From: Lepraria neglecta
Lineage: Eukaryota; Ascomycota; Lecanoromycetes; Lecanorales; Stereocaulaceae
Direction: 5' to 3'
Length of the DNA: 64,000 bases
Assembly: GCA_033220425.1 (NCBI GenBank)
Contig: CM065650.1
Location: 1,364,001-1,428,000, forward strand
In this document: piece by piece, positions 13,961-24,880 of the stretch
Numbering within the stretch: position 1 is the stretch's first letter
Layout: every line of letters begins with the position of its first letter
Translations under genes and position numbers: made by a program
The notes under the pieces: generated by a model
Told to the model about the DNA's origin: nothing
What the model saw: only the letters and a program-made list of their open reading frames with translations
Databases searched by the model: none

Positions 13961-15490
13961 GCTTATACTTAATCCTCGAATAATAGGCGCTCGCTGCTTC
14001 TATAGACTACTAAATATCGAGCGAAGTACTTATCTAGTACCGGGAACAGTTAGAGGAAAAGAGATATTCTATATTAATAGTTTTATCGACTAGGACTAAT
14101 ATACTACAATATATTACCCTAAATTCCTAATAAACAATTCTAAGGCAGCGCGACGAATCTACGCTAAATTCCTACTAAATCCTTCTTAGGTAATACTATA
14201 AACCTAAGTAAAAACCCTTAAAAGGAAGAGAGATAATACTATAAATATATCTGGCTCGATAGAGCGGAAGAGATACTGCTACTAACCGCCCTCGCTACGT
14301 CTAAAGTTAAGGCTTTAGTCTTAAGGAAAACCTCTAATATAAAGAACTAACCTATAGTTTTAATTACCGTAGCGGTATTAATCCTCTCTTCGGCATGTTT
14401 AATTATAGCTATATTATATTAGTAGGCTATATAGTATCTTGCGTGTACAATATTTGCTTACTTTAGTATCGAGTCTACGGCCCTCGTACGTTACTAATAT
14501 TCGGGTACTTCGGTAAGCTAAGGAGTAGGGAGGTTATTAAGCTCGCGGTATTATATATAAAGTCTATCGGGGAAGATAGGGAGTAAATTCGTCAGATATT
14601 AAGTATCTATAGCGATACTTTGCTAAAATAATAGCGACGAGACTATAAACTACGAGAAGAAATATTGAGAAACGTCTAGCTAAATATTCATCCGACTCGG
14701 ACAGGGTAAACCTAAGTCGGATACTACTTAGATAGTATAAAACCTAAGTCGGATACTAATCGAACAAGGGCAAAAAAGGGCGAAATATATATACCCCTAA
14801 TCTACTAGAGTTTTGCTAGGTGCCGCTAATAGTTCGGTAACTAGGCGTCGTAACTCTCTATCTCGGTTATTTACTCGAATTATAAGGAGTAGAAGATATA
14901 GTCGGATTAGCGGATAATAGGTCGTTATAGAATCGAGGAAAGCGTAGTTAAATAACCTATAAAGAAGTTAAAGAAGGATTAGTATAAGCGCGAGTTAAAC
15001 TTATATTGATATTACTAATAACGAGCTTTTATATACTAAAGGAGCTATTAGTAGTAGCTATATTTCAAACGGATTATATATATAGAAGACTTTATTTAGA
15101 TTCGACTACCTACTTACATCTTGTATAGAAGATATATAGCTACTAATTGGTAGAAATATATAGACTATATAAGAAGTAATCAATTATAATAAAAGAAAAC
15201 TGGTAGCTATATATTAGTAGCGTTGTATTATTAATTGAGCTAATAGCTAGCTAAACGCATAATGGATATACTAATTGGTTAGACATTATACTAACAGTAA
15301 TATCTAATTGCTAATTGGTTAGACATTATACTAATAGTAATATCTAATTACTAATTGGTTATATATTATACTAACAGTAATATCTAATTGCTAACTAACC
15401 TAACATCGTTAAATTAGTAGTATTGAGTTGCAGATCGAGCTGATTTGATACTATTAGCAATATTGAGTTACTGATTCCGCTGAACGTAAC
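13960..15490. repeat. RIP-degraded DNA with a 40-bp tandem repeat
   Basis: AT-rich sequence without recognised coding motifs, between the Plavaka remnant and the tyrosine-recombinase element. It may include remains of the upstream part of either element. The only clear structure is the tandem repeat at 15271-15390. Confidence 0.5.
15271..15390. repeat. Three tandem copies of a 40-bp unit
   Basis: Units at 15271-15310, 15311-15350 and 15351-15390 each begin CTAATTGGTTA and end TAATATCTAATTR. They differ at a few positions, some of them C/T or G/A changes. The flanks on both sides carry weaker CTAAT-rich relics. Confidence 0.85.
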
Positions 15491-15559
15491 TATTAGCCCT
15501 ACCGGCGCGCTCGGCAACTCGGGATTTCCTAGCAACTTTTGGGAAAGCGCGATGAGGGC

Positions 15560-17090
15560 TAATCTACTATAGTAGTATATCTTCCTAAAGGACTAGAATA
15601 GCCTTAAACTACTACGTCACGTCGTTAGTCGACTATTATAGTATATATAGACTAATACCTCTAGGAGGCTTGGTATAGAGGGCTATATTCTTAATTACCT
15701 AGCCCATTTATACTCGGTCCAGGATGTCTTTAGTATACCGGTCGCTATACGCTATTATTATAAAGATATATAATTCAAAGAAATAAAGGCTATTCTTCAC
15801 GCGATATAGCTATAGTTAGAATAACTCCGGGGATTAAAATTAACCCTTTATTGCGATAATAATACCTATATCTATAGGCTATATAAATCCTCGATTCGTG
15901 GACCAGCCATAGCCCTACTAAGGGATATAGCTATACTTACGGCTAGATATAATATCTATTTAGTTCCGGAATAGATCCTAACAGGAGCTAACTAACTGGC
16001 TAATAACCTCTCGCGATTCCGATATCGAAAAATCGCTAATAGATACCCTTAGCTAGGTTACCTAGCTATATCCCCGCCGAGTCAGGGCGGGACCTACTAC
16101 AATTATAGTATAGTTAGACTATACTACTACGAGAAGCCGCTCGACTCCTATAGTAGGGGTTAGTAATAAAAACCCGAAAAACGTATACTATACTAACGTA
16201 GTTATATATTACCTATTATATACTTAGGAGGAGTATACCTCCCTTCCTAGCGACAGTGAACTTATTAGCTAGCTAGATAGTAGATCTTAGTACAAAACGG
16301 GTTAAGGTAAAGATAGTTAAGGCCTACTTAACAGGCGTCAGATTAATATATATAGATATAGGCTATAGGGGCCTCGTAGTATTTTATAACCTATAATTAG
16401 AACGTATAATAGCGGGTATACGACGCCTATAGGGCGAGGCCGGGACAAAAGAAAGACGTTCTATTACTAAGGATCTACTACTATAGATCCTCCCTTATTT
16501 TAACCAGTATAACGAGACTAGTTCAATATTATATACGGCCTTTTACCTTGTATTCGCCGTATTCCTCCGTATAGGGGAGTTTACCTATACCGCAAAAGAT
16601 TATAATAATTACGAATTCAGCCAGTAGTTCCTGACTCGTCGCTCAGTGAGGCTATATAAGAACCATCTAGAGCTTACCCTTCTAGTATTAAAAACGGACC
16701 CTTTCAGGCGGGGTATTACCCTTACTATCGTAGCTTCTAGCGATAGAGTATATATAGTCAAGGCGTTACGCTATTTATTTAAGTAGAAGACCGTACTAAA
16801 TAGTCCCCTCTTCTAGCTAGGAGGCTCTATATTTATAAGGGAGATTACTACGAGTTACCTTCGTCAGGCACTTATATTACTTAGGGTAGAAGGTTATTAT
16901 TCAGGATACTCCTTCCGTAGGGGGGCTACTACCTCTATATAAGAGGCAGGCCTTAGTAACGAAGAAATCTAGCTACTAGGGCGATAGAAGTCGGACTCCT
17001 ATCGTCTATATATAGTCACTTATCCTGAGTAAATACTTATAGTATTACATCGGTACCAGTAGCGCTAGTACTGGCGATACTCGCCAGGAG
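15560..17090 (+). pseudogene. RNase H-tyrosine recombinase polyprotein, RIP-killed
   Basis: One plus-strand frame, with TAG standing for Trp or Gln, gives an RNase H-like region. It has KEIKAILHAI (about 15780), LTLYCDNNTYIYRL (about 15840), SIRGPAIALLRDIAIL, and an ANxLANNLSRFRYRKIANRYP block near 15980-16050. After this comes a tyrosine recombinase with FLRIGEFTY (box I arginine, about 16560), then LELTLLVLKTDPFRRG, then GYSFRRGATTS (about 16892-16925). The last is the usual GHSFRRG box with His changed to Tyr by CAC>TAC. The frame ends with EAGLSNEEI, LLGR and KSDSYRLYI, containing the nucleophilic tyrosine (about 16990-17010). Stops within conserved tryptophan and glutamine positions make it dead. 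A Crypton was considered, but the RNase H part argues for a retrotransposon. Confidence 0.8.
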
Positions 17091-17149
17091 CTACCCTGCG
17101 AGGCCTTCCTCGGAAACCCTCTACGGGGGCGTCATTTGGGTGTTGTTTA

Positions 17150-17280
17150 GGAGTTTTCTAGCGCTAGGGCACCTATTATAGCCTTTCTAGGCCTGCTAGC
17201 CCTGGCATTAGACCGCCCAAGCATCTATTTACATATCCACTTATACCGGTATATATAGCTTCAGGAGTAAGAACACTAAT
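17150..17280 (+). repeat. 131-bp direct repeat, copy 1 (B1-like)
   Basis: It runs from GGAGTTTTCTAGCGCT to GAACACTAAT and has the same length as the copy at 17533-17663. Where the copies differ, this one mostly has TA where the other has TG (for example CTTATACCGG against CTTGTGCCGG), so it was hit harder by RIP. Its place just downstream of the recombinase fits the B1 segment of split direct repeats. Confidence 0.9.
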
Positions 17281-17532
17281 CGCTACAGTAGGACTATAGG
17301 TTAGTATATCTCATAATCAGATGCGGTTTCAGCTATACGCTATGACCATAGGCTATAGCGAGAGATCCGTACTTCCTAAGAGCACTATTTATATAAGTAT
17401 CCTACTAGTAGTTAGCTCTTCAGTCGAGTTCATCTCTTTTAGAGCCATAGTAGTTCTTTCCCGCCTACCCGCACCTTATATATAGCCTATATATAGCCTA
17501 TCTACACTCCAGGTCTATGCCGTCTAGGTATG

Positions 17533-17663
17533 GGAGTTTTCTAGCGCTGGGGCACCTGTTATAGCCTTTCTAGGCCTGCTAGCCCTGGCGTTAGACCGCC
17601 TAAGCATCTATTTACATATCCACTTGTGCCGGTGTGTATAGCTTCAGGAGTGAGAACACTAAT
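17533..17663 (+). repeat. 131-bp direct repeat, copy 2 (B2-like), element end
   Basis: Same-orientation partner of 17150-17280, ungapped. It keeps most of the TG dinucleotides that are TA in copy 1, and it ends exactly where normal base composition and a cut-off reading frame begin (17664-17666). It therefore looks like the 3' terminus of the element. Confidence 0.85.
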
Positions 17664-17665
17664 AC

Positions 17666-17833
17666 GATGAAGGCTATAAGTTGAAATTTAGCTCATTTCA
17701 CCGATGGTTTCACAAAAAGGGGATGTCAATAGACGAAGTGATCATTTTCAAACTCTATGACAACTCAGAAGTGGAAGCAAAATGTAAGCTCCGACCTCTT
17801 CTAGATTCCATTAACCAGACGCTGAACGGTTGA
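17666..17833 (+). pseudogene. Truncated gene remnant resembling asaB/CmcJ-like hydroxylase family
   Basis: A 55-codon frame starts directly at the end of the 131-bp repeat and stops at 17831-17833. It reads DEGYKLKFSSFHRWFHKKG, then MSIDEVIIFKLYDNSEVEAK. An H-R-W-[YF]...M-[ST]-x-D-E-V-x-x-[FL]-K-x-[YF]-D pattern is characteristic of the fungal CmcJ/asaB-like hydroxylase/desaturase family, in which a PHTxF block normally follows. That block is missing and no matching exon is visible downstream. The upstream part is replaced by the retroelement. I take it as a small relic of a host gene broken at the insertion point. The family call rests on this one motif only. Confidence 0.35.
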
Positions 17834-19179
17834 CCCAAGTTTGTCCACATTCGGCTTTTCTTGATCCAACAGCAGCTTCAGGCACTCCCAGACGCGCGAG
17901 CGTGGAAGTCAGAGCGATGATCTTGGGCTGAATTTACATTGAATCTAGCTAGCCAAACAAGGAATCATCGTAGCTGATTGCAGATCACCGGGCGTCTTTA
18001 CAGCCTTTCCCTTTGTCCACGCCTAATAATATTAATGGTGGACAAGATTGAGCGTAGGGAAATGTGTGATAGAAGTGTCAAAAGAGATTAATCTCTCCAG
18101 ATTTGAGTAACGCTTGCAACTCGCCCACTATGTGAAGACCGTCTTGGTATGAATGCGACATGATGGTCGTTAGTACTTGCTATCCACGTCAACAAAAGCA
18201 ACGCAGAAGACATGTTCATCACATTAAGGCTTCTTTGAAGGTGATCATAGTTGGTAGAACTTACCTTTTTCTTTTGGTGTGTGCGCAGCACTAAAAGACG
18301 AGGCAATTATCTCCGAATGACCAGTCAGAATGCCCCACGTCGCGGTAACCCTGCAGGGCGTCGTTCTAGACAGGAGAAACGTGGTCGCAGCCAGCTTCCT
18401 CAATTAATGAATTTGCTTACCAAAAGTATTTGGGGCATGCATTGGAGTCTTCTGTTCGCTCCATGAGCTTTGTCCTTGCTGCGCCTTCCCCTAAGAAATG
18501 TAGTGTTAACCATTGAAATCTGCCTCAGCAGCAGGTCTCTCCCTAACCACGTCGTGGTCCGATCACGCTCGTCCCCGGCTCTAATACAGGCCACATATCC
18601 AAACCTGCATTGGAGGGTTGAAATCAGTAGCCTGCGTCCACATGTGGAGGCTGTGGAATACTCTCTTTGAGATAGTGCGGAAAGGTATGATAGCTTGCGA
18701 CAGATCTGGTTGGCTTTTCTAAGTCCAAAGACAGCAGGATAAAGAGAACGATTAGATCTATCGCGTGCTTGCGATTCTAAGACCCTTCGTGGATGCTCCA
18801 CACTAGAAAAATTCCCCTAAGGGCGTCCTTAATTGGATCGACGTGTGTTTAGGCATGGCAAAGAGCCCAATGGGCTCTTCTGGGTGTTCCGCATATATGC
18901 TGAGCGTGTGGGGCATTTCCAACTCCGGCCATAAATGCCTCATAAAATGACGCTGGGGCGATAGCGGGTATGGAAGTGAGTGGCTAGATATATAGGCTCA
19001 TGCGGCCTTCGGATCTGCTGGTGCATGTGAGGAGATTCTGCCTCGTTGCCTTGTTGCCTATCGGATGCCTGAAGGATATTAGCCCCGCGTTCGCAACCGG
19101 GTGGCCGCTCGAAAGTTGGAATAGTAGGAGTCCCATCGTTGAAGCCGCCACTGCGTTTTTCACAAGGCCAGAAAACAGC
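17834..19179. other. Normal-composition DNA, no supported gene
   Basis: CA and TG are present at ordinary frequency, so RIP has not acted here. Short overlapping open frames occur on both strands (18088-18801), but none shows a known motif and they shadow one another. A perfect 8-bp-stem hairpin (AAGAGCCC AAT GGGCTCTT) lies at 18861-18879. An AT-rich GATATATAGG motif at about 18987-18996 could serve as a TATA element for the ankyrin gene. Confidence 0.5.
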
Positions 19180-21699
19180 ATGGCAGATCCTTTCTCGGCC
19201 ACAGCCAGTGCCATCACTGTGATAGTACTTTGTACGCAATGCACGAAGCAACTTCGAAGCCTATTTTCGAGCATTCGCGATGTTCCAAACGAATTGATAG
19301 CTCTATCGAATGAGATAAGCGATCTCAGTTCGATTTTGGAGGAGGTTAAATATACTTCGGAGAATATCGAGAAGAACGCTGCAGGAAATCTTCGCTCCGT
19401 CAATAAAATTAACGAGCAGTTTGAAAAGGCTAAAAGTACAATGAATGAGCTGGACGAGCTAATTAAAAAATTCGCGAAAGTACGTTCAGCAATTGGAGCG
19501 CTTTGCATGGCCACCCAAGAGGGCTGAAGCAAAAGTCCTTCAAGAAAAATTAAAAGATGTCAAATCAAATCTGAGGACATTGCTTGCCACAAATACTCTG
19601 TGAGCATCATTCATTTCCTCATCAGACTGCTGCAATGAGATATGTAACTCCTAGACTAAAGTATTGTATTAGCTGCTGTGTCACCCGAACCGATATGAGG
19701 TTGCAGGAGCTGGAGTGTGCGGCCAAACAAAATCGACAAGAATTGTCACAGACCCTCAGCCATGTCCATCAGCTCTCTCAATCACATGCGCAGCAGGCAG
19801 CGTTACTTGAAACGATGTTTAAGGCTTACCCAGTTGCAGTCAACATGGCGTCTCTCGAACAGGATTCAGAAATGCCTTTCCCCTTCCAAGCACACTTCCA
19901 ACCTTCTGAGAGCGCAAAACATTCTTCCACTACCGCTAGAGAGACAGGTAAAACGATACAGCAATGTGAGTTTTCAACTTTTTTTCGAGGACATTTTTAA
20001 CCGACGACACCAGCAGGTACTGCTACCATGCCAAGTTCTTCAGTGACGTCCGCCTCGCGAATCGAAATAATCCATCGAAATGTATCGAATTCGATGATAT
20101 ATTTCCCAGTGCACCAGCGAAGCCGCTGCACAGCGTCCTGTGACTGTGCATGCCATGCACGGTCTCAGTGCCAAACGTCACCAGCTTTCAGGAGATTGCT
20201 AGGTGTTCTGTTCTTAGGTTACGTTGGACCACCACTCCTAGCTTCGGATTGCAGTGATGAACTATGCCAGGGGCGATCAACGAGATCTCTGAAGATTATC
20301 TACTGTTTTCCGCAATGGTTTCTTGCAAGAGCAGTGCATATTGTAGCTACAACGACCTACTCAGGCTGCCCGGTCTTTGGCATTGAAGTCCGAAGGAGGA
20401 TTGAATGGGGCGGCGAAGACGGTATCTTGCGACTTGCCCTGACCGGTAATACTCAAGGCGTCAAGCACTTGCTCGTGAGTAAAGAAGCGTCGTTGACAGA
20501 CGTCGATCCAAACCATGGACGTTCAGCGCTGCATGTACGTGTCGATAAAGCTTCCATTAATTGACTCCTGTGAGATCTTACGCTAAAAGACTAACCCAAT
20601 ACAAGTATGCCGTCCAACACAATCGAATCGAGACGTGTGAATTTCTTCTAAACGCTGGAGCAGACCCTTGTATTGAGGATGATAGTGGCATGTAAGTATC
20701 CCAAAACACCGATAGCACTTTTTACATCATTTCAATTTCTTGATTATTGCCAATATTTGAGAACCTTTCTAATGCTCAATGTAGGTCTCCTGTTCAGAAG
20801 GCGTGGGAGCACATCCTCACCAAAAGAGGCAAGCCCTCAGACCTCAAAGCTCTTGAATCCCTATTTCCTGAACATGGAATATTTGAGATGTGGGAGTTTT
20901 CTCATATCACAAGGTGGTCTTGGGCATCTTGCCAATCAATCTCGAATCCGAATTGAAGAACGAACAATACCGTGGGCTGGTAAACGCATTAGATTTTCGA
21001 GGCCGAACGCCTCTTCACTGGGCAGCAAATAGAGGGGATACCAATGCGGTCGAATTTCTTCTGGAAGCCGGCGCGAAGACTGATGCCCAAGACGAATTTC
21101 GAGGAACTCCTCTCAGTTTTGCAGCATCGTCAGGCGCCGTACGGATCTTGAAGTTGCTGATCCTTGCAAAGGCCAATATCCGGACGATAAATAGCCAAGG
21201 CACGCAGGCTCTTTACTACGCAAGCAGACATCAAAGTGATGTAGCACCAGTCAAGCTGCTCTTGGATGCTGGAGCTCCAGTTGATTGCAAGAACAATCGC
21301 GCTCACACACCGCTTACAGGAGCAGCGATAACTAACAGAGAAAGAATTGGTGCCTATCTACTCGACAAGGGTGCGAACATGCATAATCGGGGGGTCTATG
21401 GTGATACACCGTTGTTCGAAGCGATCATCCATAATAGCCATGAATTCCTTGAGCTGCTGCTGCGGAGAGGAGCCAAACACACCGGCGTCAACAATGCAGG
21501 CTCCACAATCCTTCACGCTATCGCTCGCGAAGCTGATGTAAAGACTATTAAAATCCTTGCAGCTGCTAGGCTTACAGGCCTGGACTGTGAAGCAAAGGAT
21601 AAGGAAGGGCACACTCCAGCAGACACATTGGCACGACGAGTTACACCTCCGGTCGGAGTTGAAGAAGCTTTTCGAACTCTCCTGAGCACATTAAGATAA
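19180..21699 (+). CDS. Ankyrin-repeat protein with fungal helical N-terminal domain, frameshifted
   Basis: The start ATG (19180) opens MADPFSATASAITVIV, the typical beginning of the helical N-terminal domain (PF17111-like) of fungal STAND and ankyrin proteins. A coiled helical stretch follows to about 19480. Further exons carry a conserved cysteine block (CDCACH, about 20140) with a PPLLASDC-PQWFLARAV region typical of such proteins. About eight ankyrin units then run to the TAA at 21697 (for example GRTPLHWAANRGDTNAVEFL at about 21003-21062). Proposed introns are 19600-19672, 19966-20016 (or to 20043), 20535-20605 (GTACGT donor, CTAAC branch) and 20692-20784 (GTAAGT donor, TAG acceptor). Two reading-frame breaks do not fit introns well: near 19480, and at about 20911, where FSHI must be followed by HKVVLGILPINLE one frame away. 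Either the gene is decaying or the sequence has single-base errors. Such proteins often act in non-self recognition; that role is inferred. Confidence 0.75.
20535..20605 (+). other. Intron in the ankyrin gene
   Basis: The donor GTACGT follows the codons for S-A-L-H, a CTAAC branch motif lies near 20590, and the acceptor is CAAG. Splicing joins SALH to YAVQHNRIETCEFLLNAG and restores a canonical ankyrin unit, which is good evidence for this 71-bp intron. Confidence 0.85.
20692..20784 (+). other. Intron in the ankyrin gene
   Basis: Consensus donor GTAAGT, a CTAAT branch-like motif near 20769 and acceptor TGTAG. Removing these 93 bp joins EDDSGM to SPVQKAWEHIL in frame. Confidence 0.8.
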
Positions 21700-22590
21700 T
21701 GGAACGATTGGAGATCAATATGAGATCAATGGATATTGTTCAAATTCAATGTCCGCATTGTCACGTACATATATGTGAATAAGCTTCACAGGGCGTGTCT
21801 GGAAGTATTCGAGAAATGAAACTCGCGTGTTGTGCCTTCTTTGAAGTTGTCTATAACGCTGTAATTGAGATAAGGACTTTACATCCTTAAGATTATGGGA
21901 TGAGCTAGCAAATCTATATCCGTCGGCCCCGAGATAGATGGCAGCATCTTAGAATTTAGCATTGTCAAACAATCTCGGCTAGTTCAATGTCTAGGCACGA
22001 TGGTCATCAAGTTGATTATCTGCCCAGCAAAGATATTGGAATGAGTATCTTCCACAATTGTAATTGTCGAAGGTATTTGGGGCGTGGTGGGAGAGGGAGA
22101 GGATTTGGAGGTAGGGCGTTCCTTGCGGCTTGTTCTTATCAATACCGCCCGTCTACTTATGTGAAACAGAGCTCGATACAATGCAAAAGTCTTGCAGGAA
22201 ACTCTTTAGCGCCCTCTGGTGTGCCACTAATAATCCTTCCGATTGTGAGTGGGTTTGGTTCCTTCCAAGGGTCATCCTATAGCTAGACAAAATCATATCC
22301 TGCGGAGACCTCATAGCCTTTTCAGGTCTTCAGATCACAGAGAGAGGTGACTGTTTACAGGAGTTGCCCACTAACACCCAGATACCACAATAAATCCGCG
22401 CAATCAGACACTTTGTTGCATAACCTCGAGCTCCGCGACCAGGCCCGCCGCCGTGAAGGCTGACTCGAGCGTATCCAGTATAGGGGTAAGGACAGGGTTG
22501 CCTGGTGGCGTTCAAATTGCCGCTGCAAACAATGCTTACTGCCGAGGTTTCTCTCTAGTATCGACCACAGTAACTTGTGTTCTTCCGGCG
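21700..22590. other. Downstream intergenic DNA of normal composition
   Basis: This holds the 3' flank of the ankyrin gene. On the minus strand, about 22557-22330, an open frame contains five cysteines and a Gly/Arg-rich stretch (reading S-A-V-S-I-V-C-S-G-N-L-N-A-T-R-Q-P-C, later ATKCLIARIYCG). It could be the last exon of a small cysteine-rich protein, but it lacks a start or signal peptide and runs straight into the RIP block. The plus-strand frame at 21987-22286 is a shadow with no recognisable domain. Confidence 0.3.
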
Positions 22591-23216
22591 TTTAATTGAA
22601 TATCGTCCAAAGTTCTACCTCTACTCCTTTATGATATAAGATCAGAAAGTTAAAGAGGTTACTAAAACGTATTCGACGGTATAGTTATCTAAAATAATAG
22701 GCTTAATCGAGGAGTCTGGTTTGAGGAAGAGATAGCTCGTGGTATTTCGCTCCTAGATTTCGATAGATTACGAGAAGACTAAGACGACGTAAATCTCCTT
22801 TATTCAAATATAGTAAGAACTAAATAAGCTATTATATTCGCTTCGTAGTTATAGTACGATATAGAAAGCTATTAATATAAAGAGTTAGAGACGACGTTTA
22901 TACTATACTAAACGTTCCTTTAGACTTTAGAGATCTAGACTATAAATAAATTAGGACTGATCGTAAAAGAGAAAATCCGAACGCCAAATCTAGCTTAAAT
23001 AGCTACGTATTATAATTATATCGTCTATATTAATTATAATCTATAAACTTTTATTATAGTAATCGTCTCTAATCGTAATCTAGAGCTAGTTTATATTCGC
23101 GCTAACTATTTTACTATACGATTAAACGAATCTACTAGTATAGATTTAGGACTAGTTAATCGTATCTACGTTTTATTCGAATACTATATAATTTAATAAC
23201 TATTACGTATTATTAC

Positions 23217-23248
<32 letters not shown>

Positions 23249-23335
23249 TAAATTATTTAAACTCGATAAGTCTTTAATAACTATAGTAGCGCTACTACCC
23301 TATTTTATATACTGTCTCGAGTAGTTTATAATTCG
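22590..23335. repeat. Small RIP-degraded insertion with (ATT)n tract
   Basis: About 745 bp in which CA and TG nearly vanish, set sharply between normal-composition flanks. A pure ATT-triplet tract lies at about 23218-23247, after two TACGTATT units. No open frame or motif is recognisable. A simple-repeat tail is common at the 3' end of non-LTR retrotransposons, so this could be a dead, truncated LINE copy, but no reverse-transcriptase motif supports it. Confidence 0.5.
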
Positions 23336-23747
23336 TAGTGTCCTGATTACTTAAGAACAGCCTATGCACTAGCTGAGCTTTGTTTGTATTCAACTCGATT
23401 GGTTCGATCAAGTTCCAAGACATACTTATTAGGGACTTAACTCAACACCGAGCTAGGCCAGCATCTATTCATCCGAGTGATACTAGCGAGGATAACACAG
23501 CAAAGCATGTGCAAACTGAAACATGATAGCTTAGCGCATGCTTTCCCCGCGACACAGCTCTACACGGTCTATGGTTTCCATATGAACTTCTAGTGACTGG
23601 ATGAAATGAGCATAATAATAAAACGCTGATGCCGTCTCCTCAGCGGCTCAGGTCCTGATACTTTGGATCACGTACATTTGAACCTCTTCTAAAACTTCTA
23701 AATACGACAAGACCTAGACCATAGTCTGAGGAATGATCTAAATGTGG
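23336..23747. other. Intergenic DNA, 3' flank of the minus-strand dsRBD gene
   Basis: Normal-composition sequence. It probably contains the 3' untranslated region of the gene at 23748-24880. No open frame or repeat of note is seen. Confidence 0.4.
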
Positions 23748-24880
23748 CTAAGACAGAGCAGGGTACCCGAGTTGCAGATAAACCAATTTCGATGCTCTGT
23801 GCTTGGCCGTTCGTTTCTTGGAGCCTTCTCCTATTCCTTGGACTCCCCGGAATTTAACGGTACATTTCCACCATGGTGGCTCAAATTGGACTCTTTCTTC
23901 CGCACAAATTCCATATTCGCCGTCCTCATCGCCAATTTCCTTGAGCAGCATCGTATATGAAGCCATGTCCTCGGTGTCATTAGTGCCGTGTTGCGATGTT
24001 GAGGGGAGTGCTGTTGTGGTACGGCTTGTGGCCGCTGGGGTTGTTGCCAATCTGGATCCCGTTGGCAGGGAGCTTGGAGGCGGAGGCGTTGACGGTGGAG
24101 ACTCTGCCGCCTCAGCTTTCCGCGGCGTTCTGAAGGATGGAACCGCGGATGGGACGCCTAACGAATTTGACGACCCAGGAATCGGTGGAATCGCAATGCC
24201 ACCAGCTTTAGAGTCGTAATTTGAAGGATTGATCGAATGTTTCGGCTCACATGGCTCGCAGTCATTCCCCATAAATTTTGACAACGTTAGAGATAGCCTC
24301 GAAATCTCACCATCACTGTTCTGACGTCTGACCGCACCAATATGTGTGAAGAGTACTGCGCGGTAATGACTCTGGTGCTCTTGAACCGTCAGAATCGCTG
24401 TACTACCGTTTCTCCTATCCATCAGATGCTTATAGCAATTCTCGTAGCTGAAATTTCCGAATACATTATCAAAAACATCCTGTACACGGTCAGCCACGAC
24501 AACTGTATCGGGACATGATTCTGCCTTTAGTGATGCTCATCGGGCTTACCATGAAGTTGGCACCAACCTTATCCTTGCAAATGGAATATGTCATGTCTGT
24601 TAGAAAGTACTCGAATGCGTTGCGTCCTAATATGTAGTCTGTGAATAATTCATTTAGAATCTTCCGCAGACCATCTACTATAGCTGTTCTCACCGTACTC
24701 GGACATCTTCGATGCTGCTTGTGTTGGTCTCGACTCAGGGGTTCTCGAATGACACGATGTTTCGCAGATACCGCCCTGGTGGCCTGTGTTGTTGGAGCAA
24801 CGATCAGTAAACTGTCTATTCACTTTTCTCAATGGAGCAGCGAACAATTTTTTCAACCGTTCTTTACAGAGTAAAGATGT
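23748..24880 (-). CDS. dsRNA-binding protein with degenerate RNase III-like region (minus strand)
   Basis: The C-terminal 65 residues form a double-stranded-RNA-binding domain. SYTMLLKEIG starts helix 1, WWKCTVKF gives the beta strands, and GEGSKKRTAKHRASKL at about 23800 is the basic loop and helix 2. A proline/serine/threonine-rich linker (about 24230-23990) precedes it. Upstream there are two RNase III-like blocks: YILGRNAFEYFLTDMTYS (about 24630-24580), resembling the LGD-x-x-L signature with Asp replaced by Arg, and VVVADRVQDVFDNVFG (about 24505-24455), resembling ADxxEAxxGA with the second acid replaced by Gln. The two blocks are in different frames; between them is a GTAAGC donor at 24550, but no acceptor gives an intron of normal length, so a frameshift is possible. 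The N-terminal exons are unresolved: an ATG at 24878-24880 (MTSLLCKERLKK) is one candidate start. It is divergent from the plus-strand gene. Confidence 0.6.

Larger units (their letters stand above)
15490..17663 (+). mobile_element. Ngaro/DIRS-like tyrosine-recombinase retrotransposon, 3' part
   Basis: The block contains an RNase H-like region followed by a tyrosine recombinase, then two 131-bp direct repeats (17150-17280 and 17533-17663) separated by 252 bp. RNase H plus tyrosine recombinase is the combination of DIRS-order retrotransposons. Direct repeats arranged B1-A2-B2 after the recombinase are the split direct repeats of Ngaro-type members. The reverse transcriptase and the matching 5' A1 repeat were not found, so the element is probably 5'-truncated. 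Its right end is sharp: normal-composition DNA begins at 17664. Confidence 0.65.

Noticed and set aside
15490-17090. A Crypton DNA transposon
   Set aside because: The recombinase resembles Crypton enzymes, but the frame begins with an RNase H-like domain and the 3' repeats have the split-repeat arrangement of tyrosine-recombinase retrotransposons.
18088-18801. Overlapping open frames on both strands
   Set aside because: They shadow each other, show no motif, and no splice pattern connects them into a recognisable protein.
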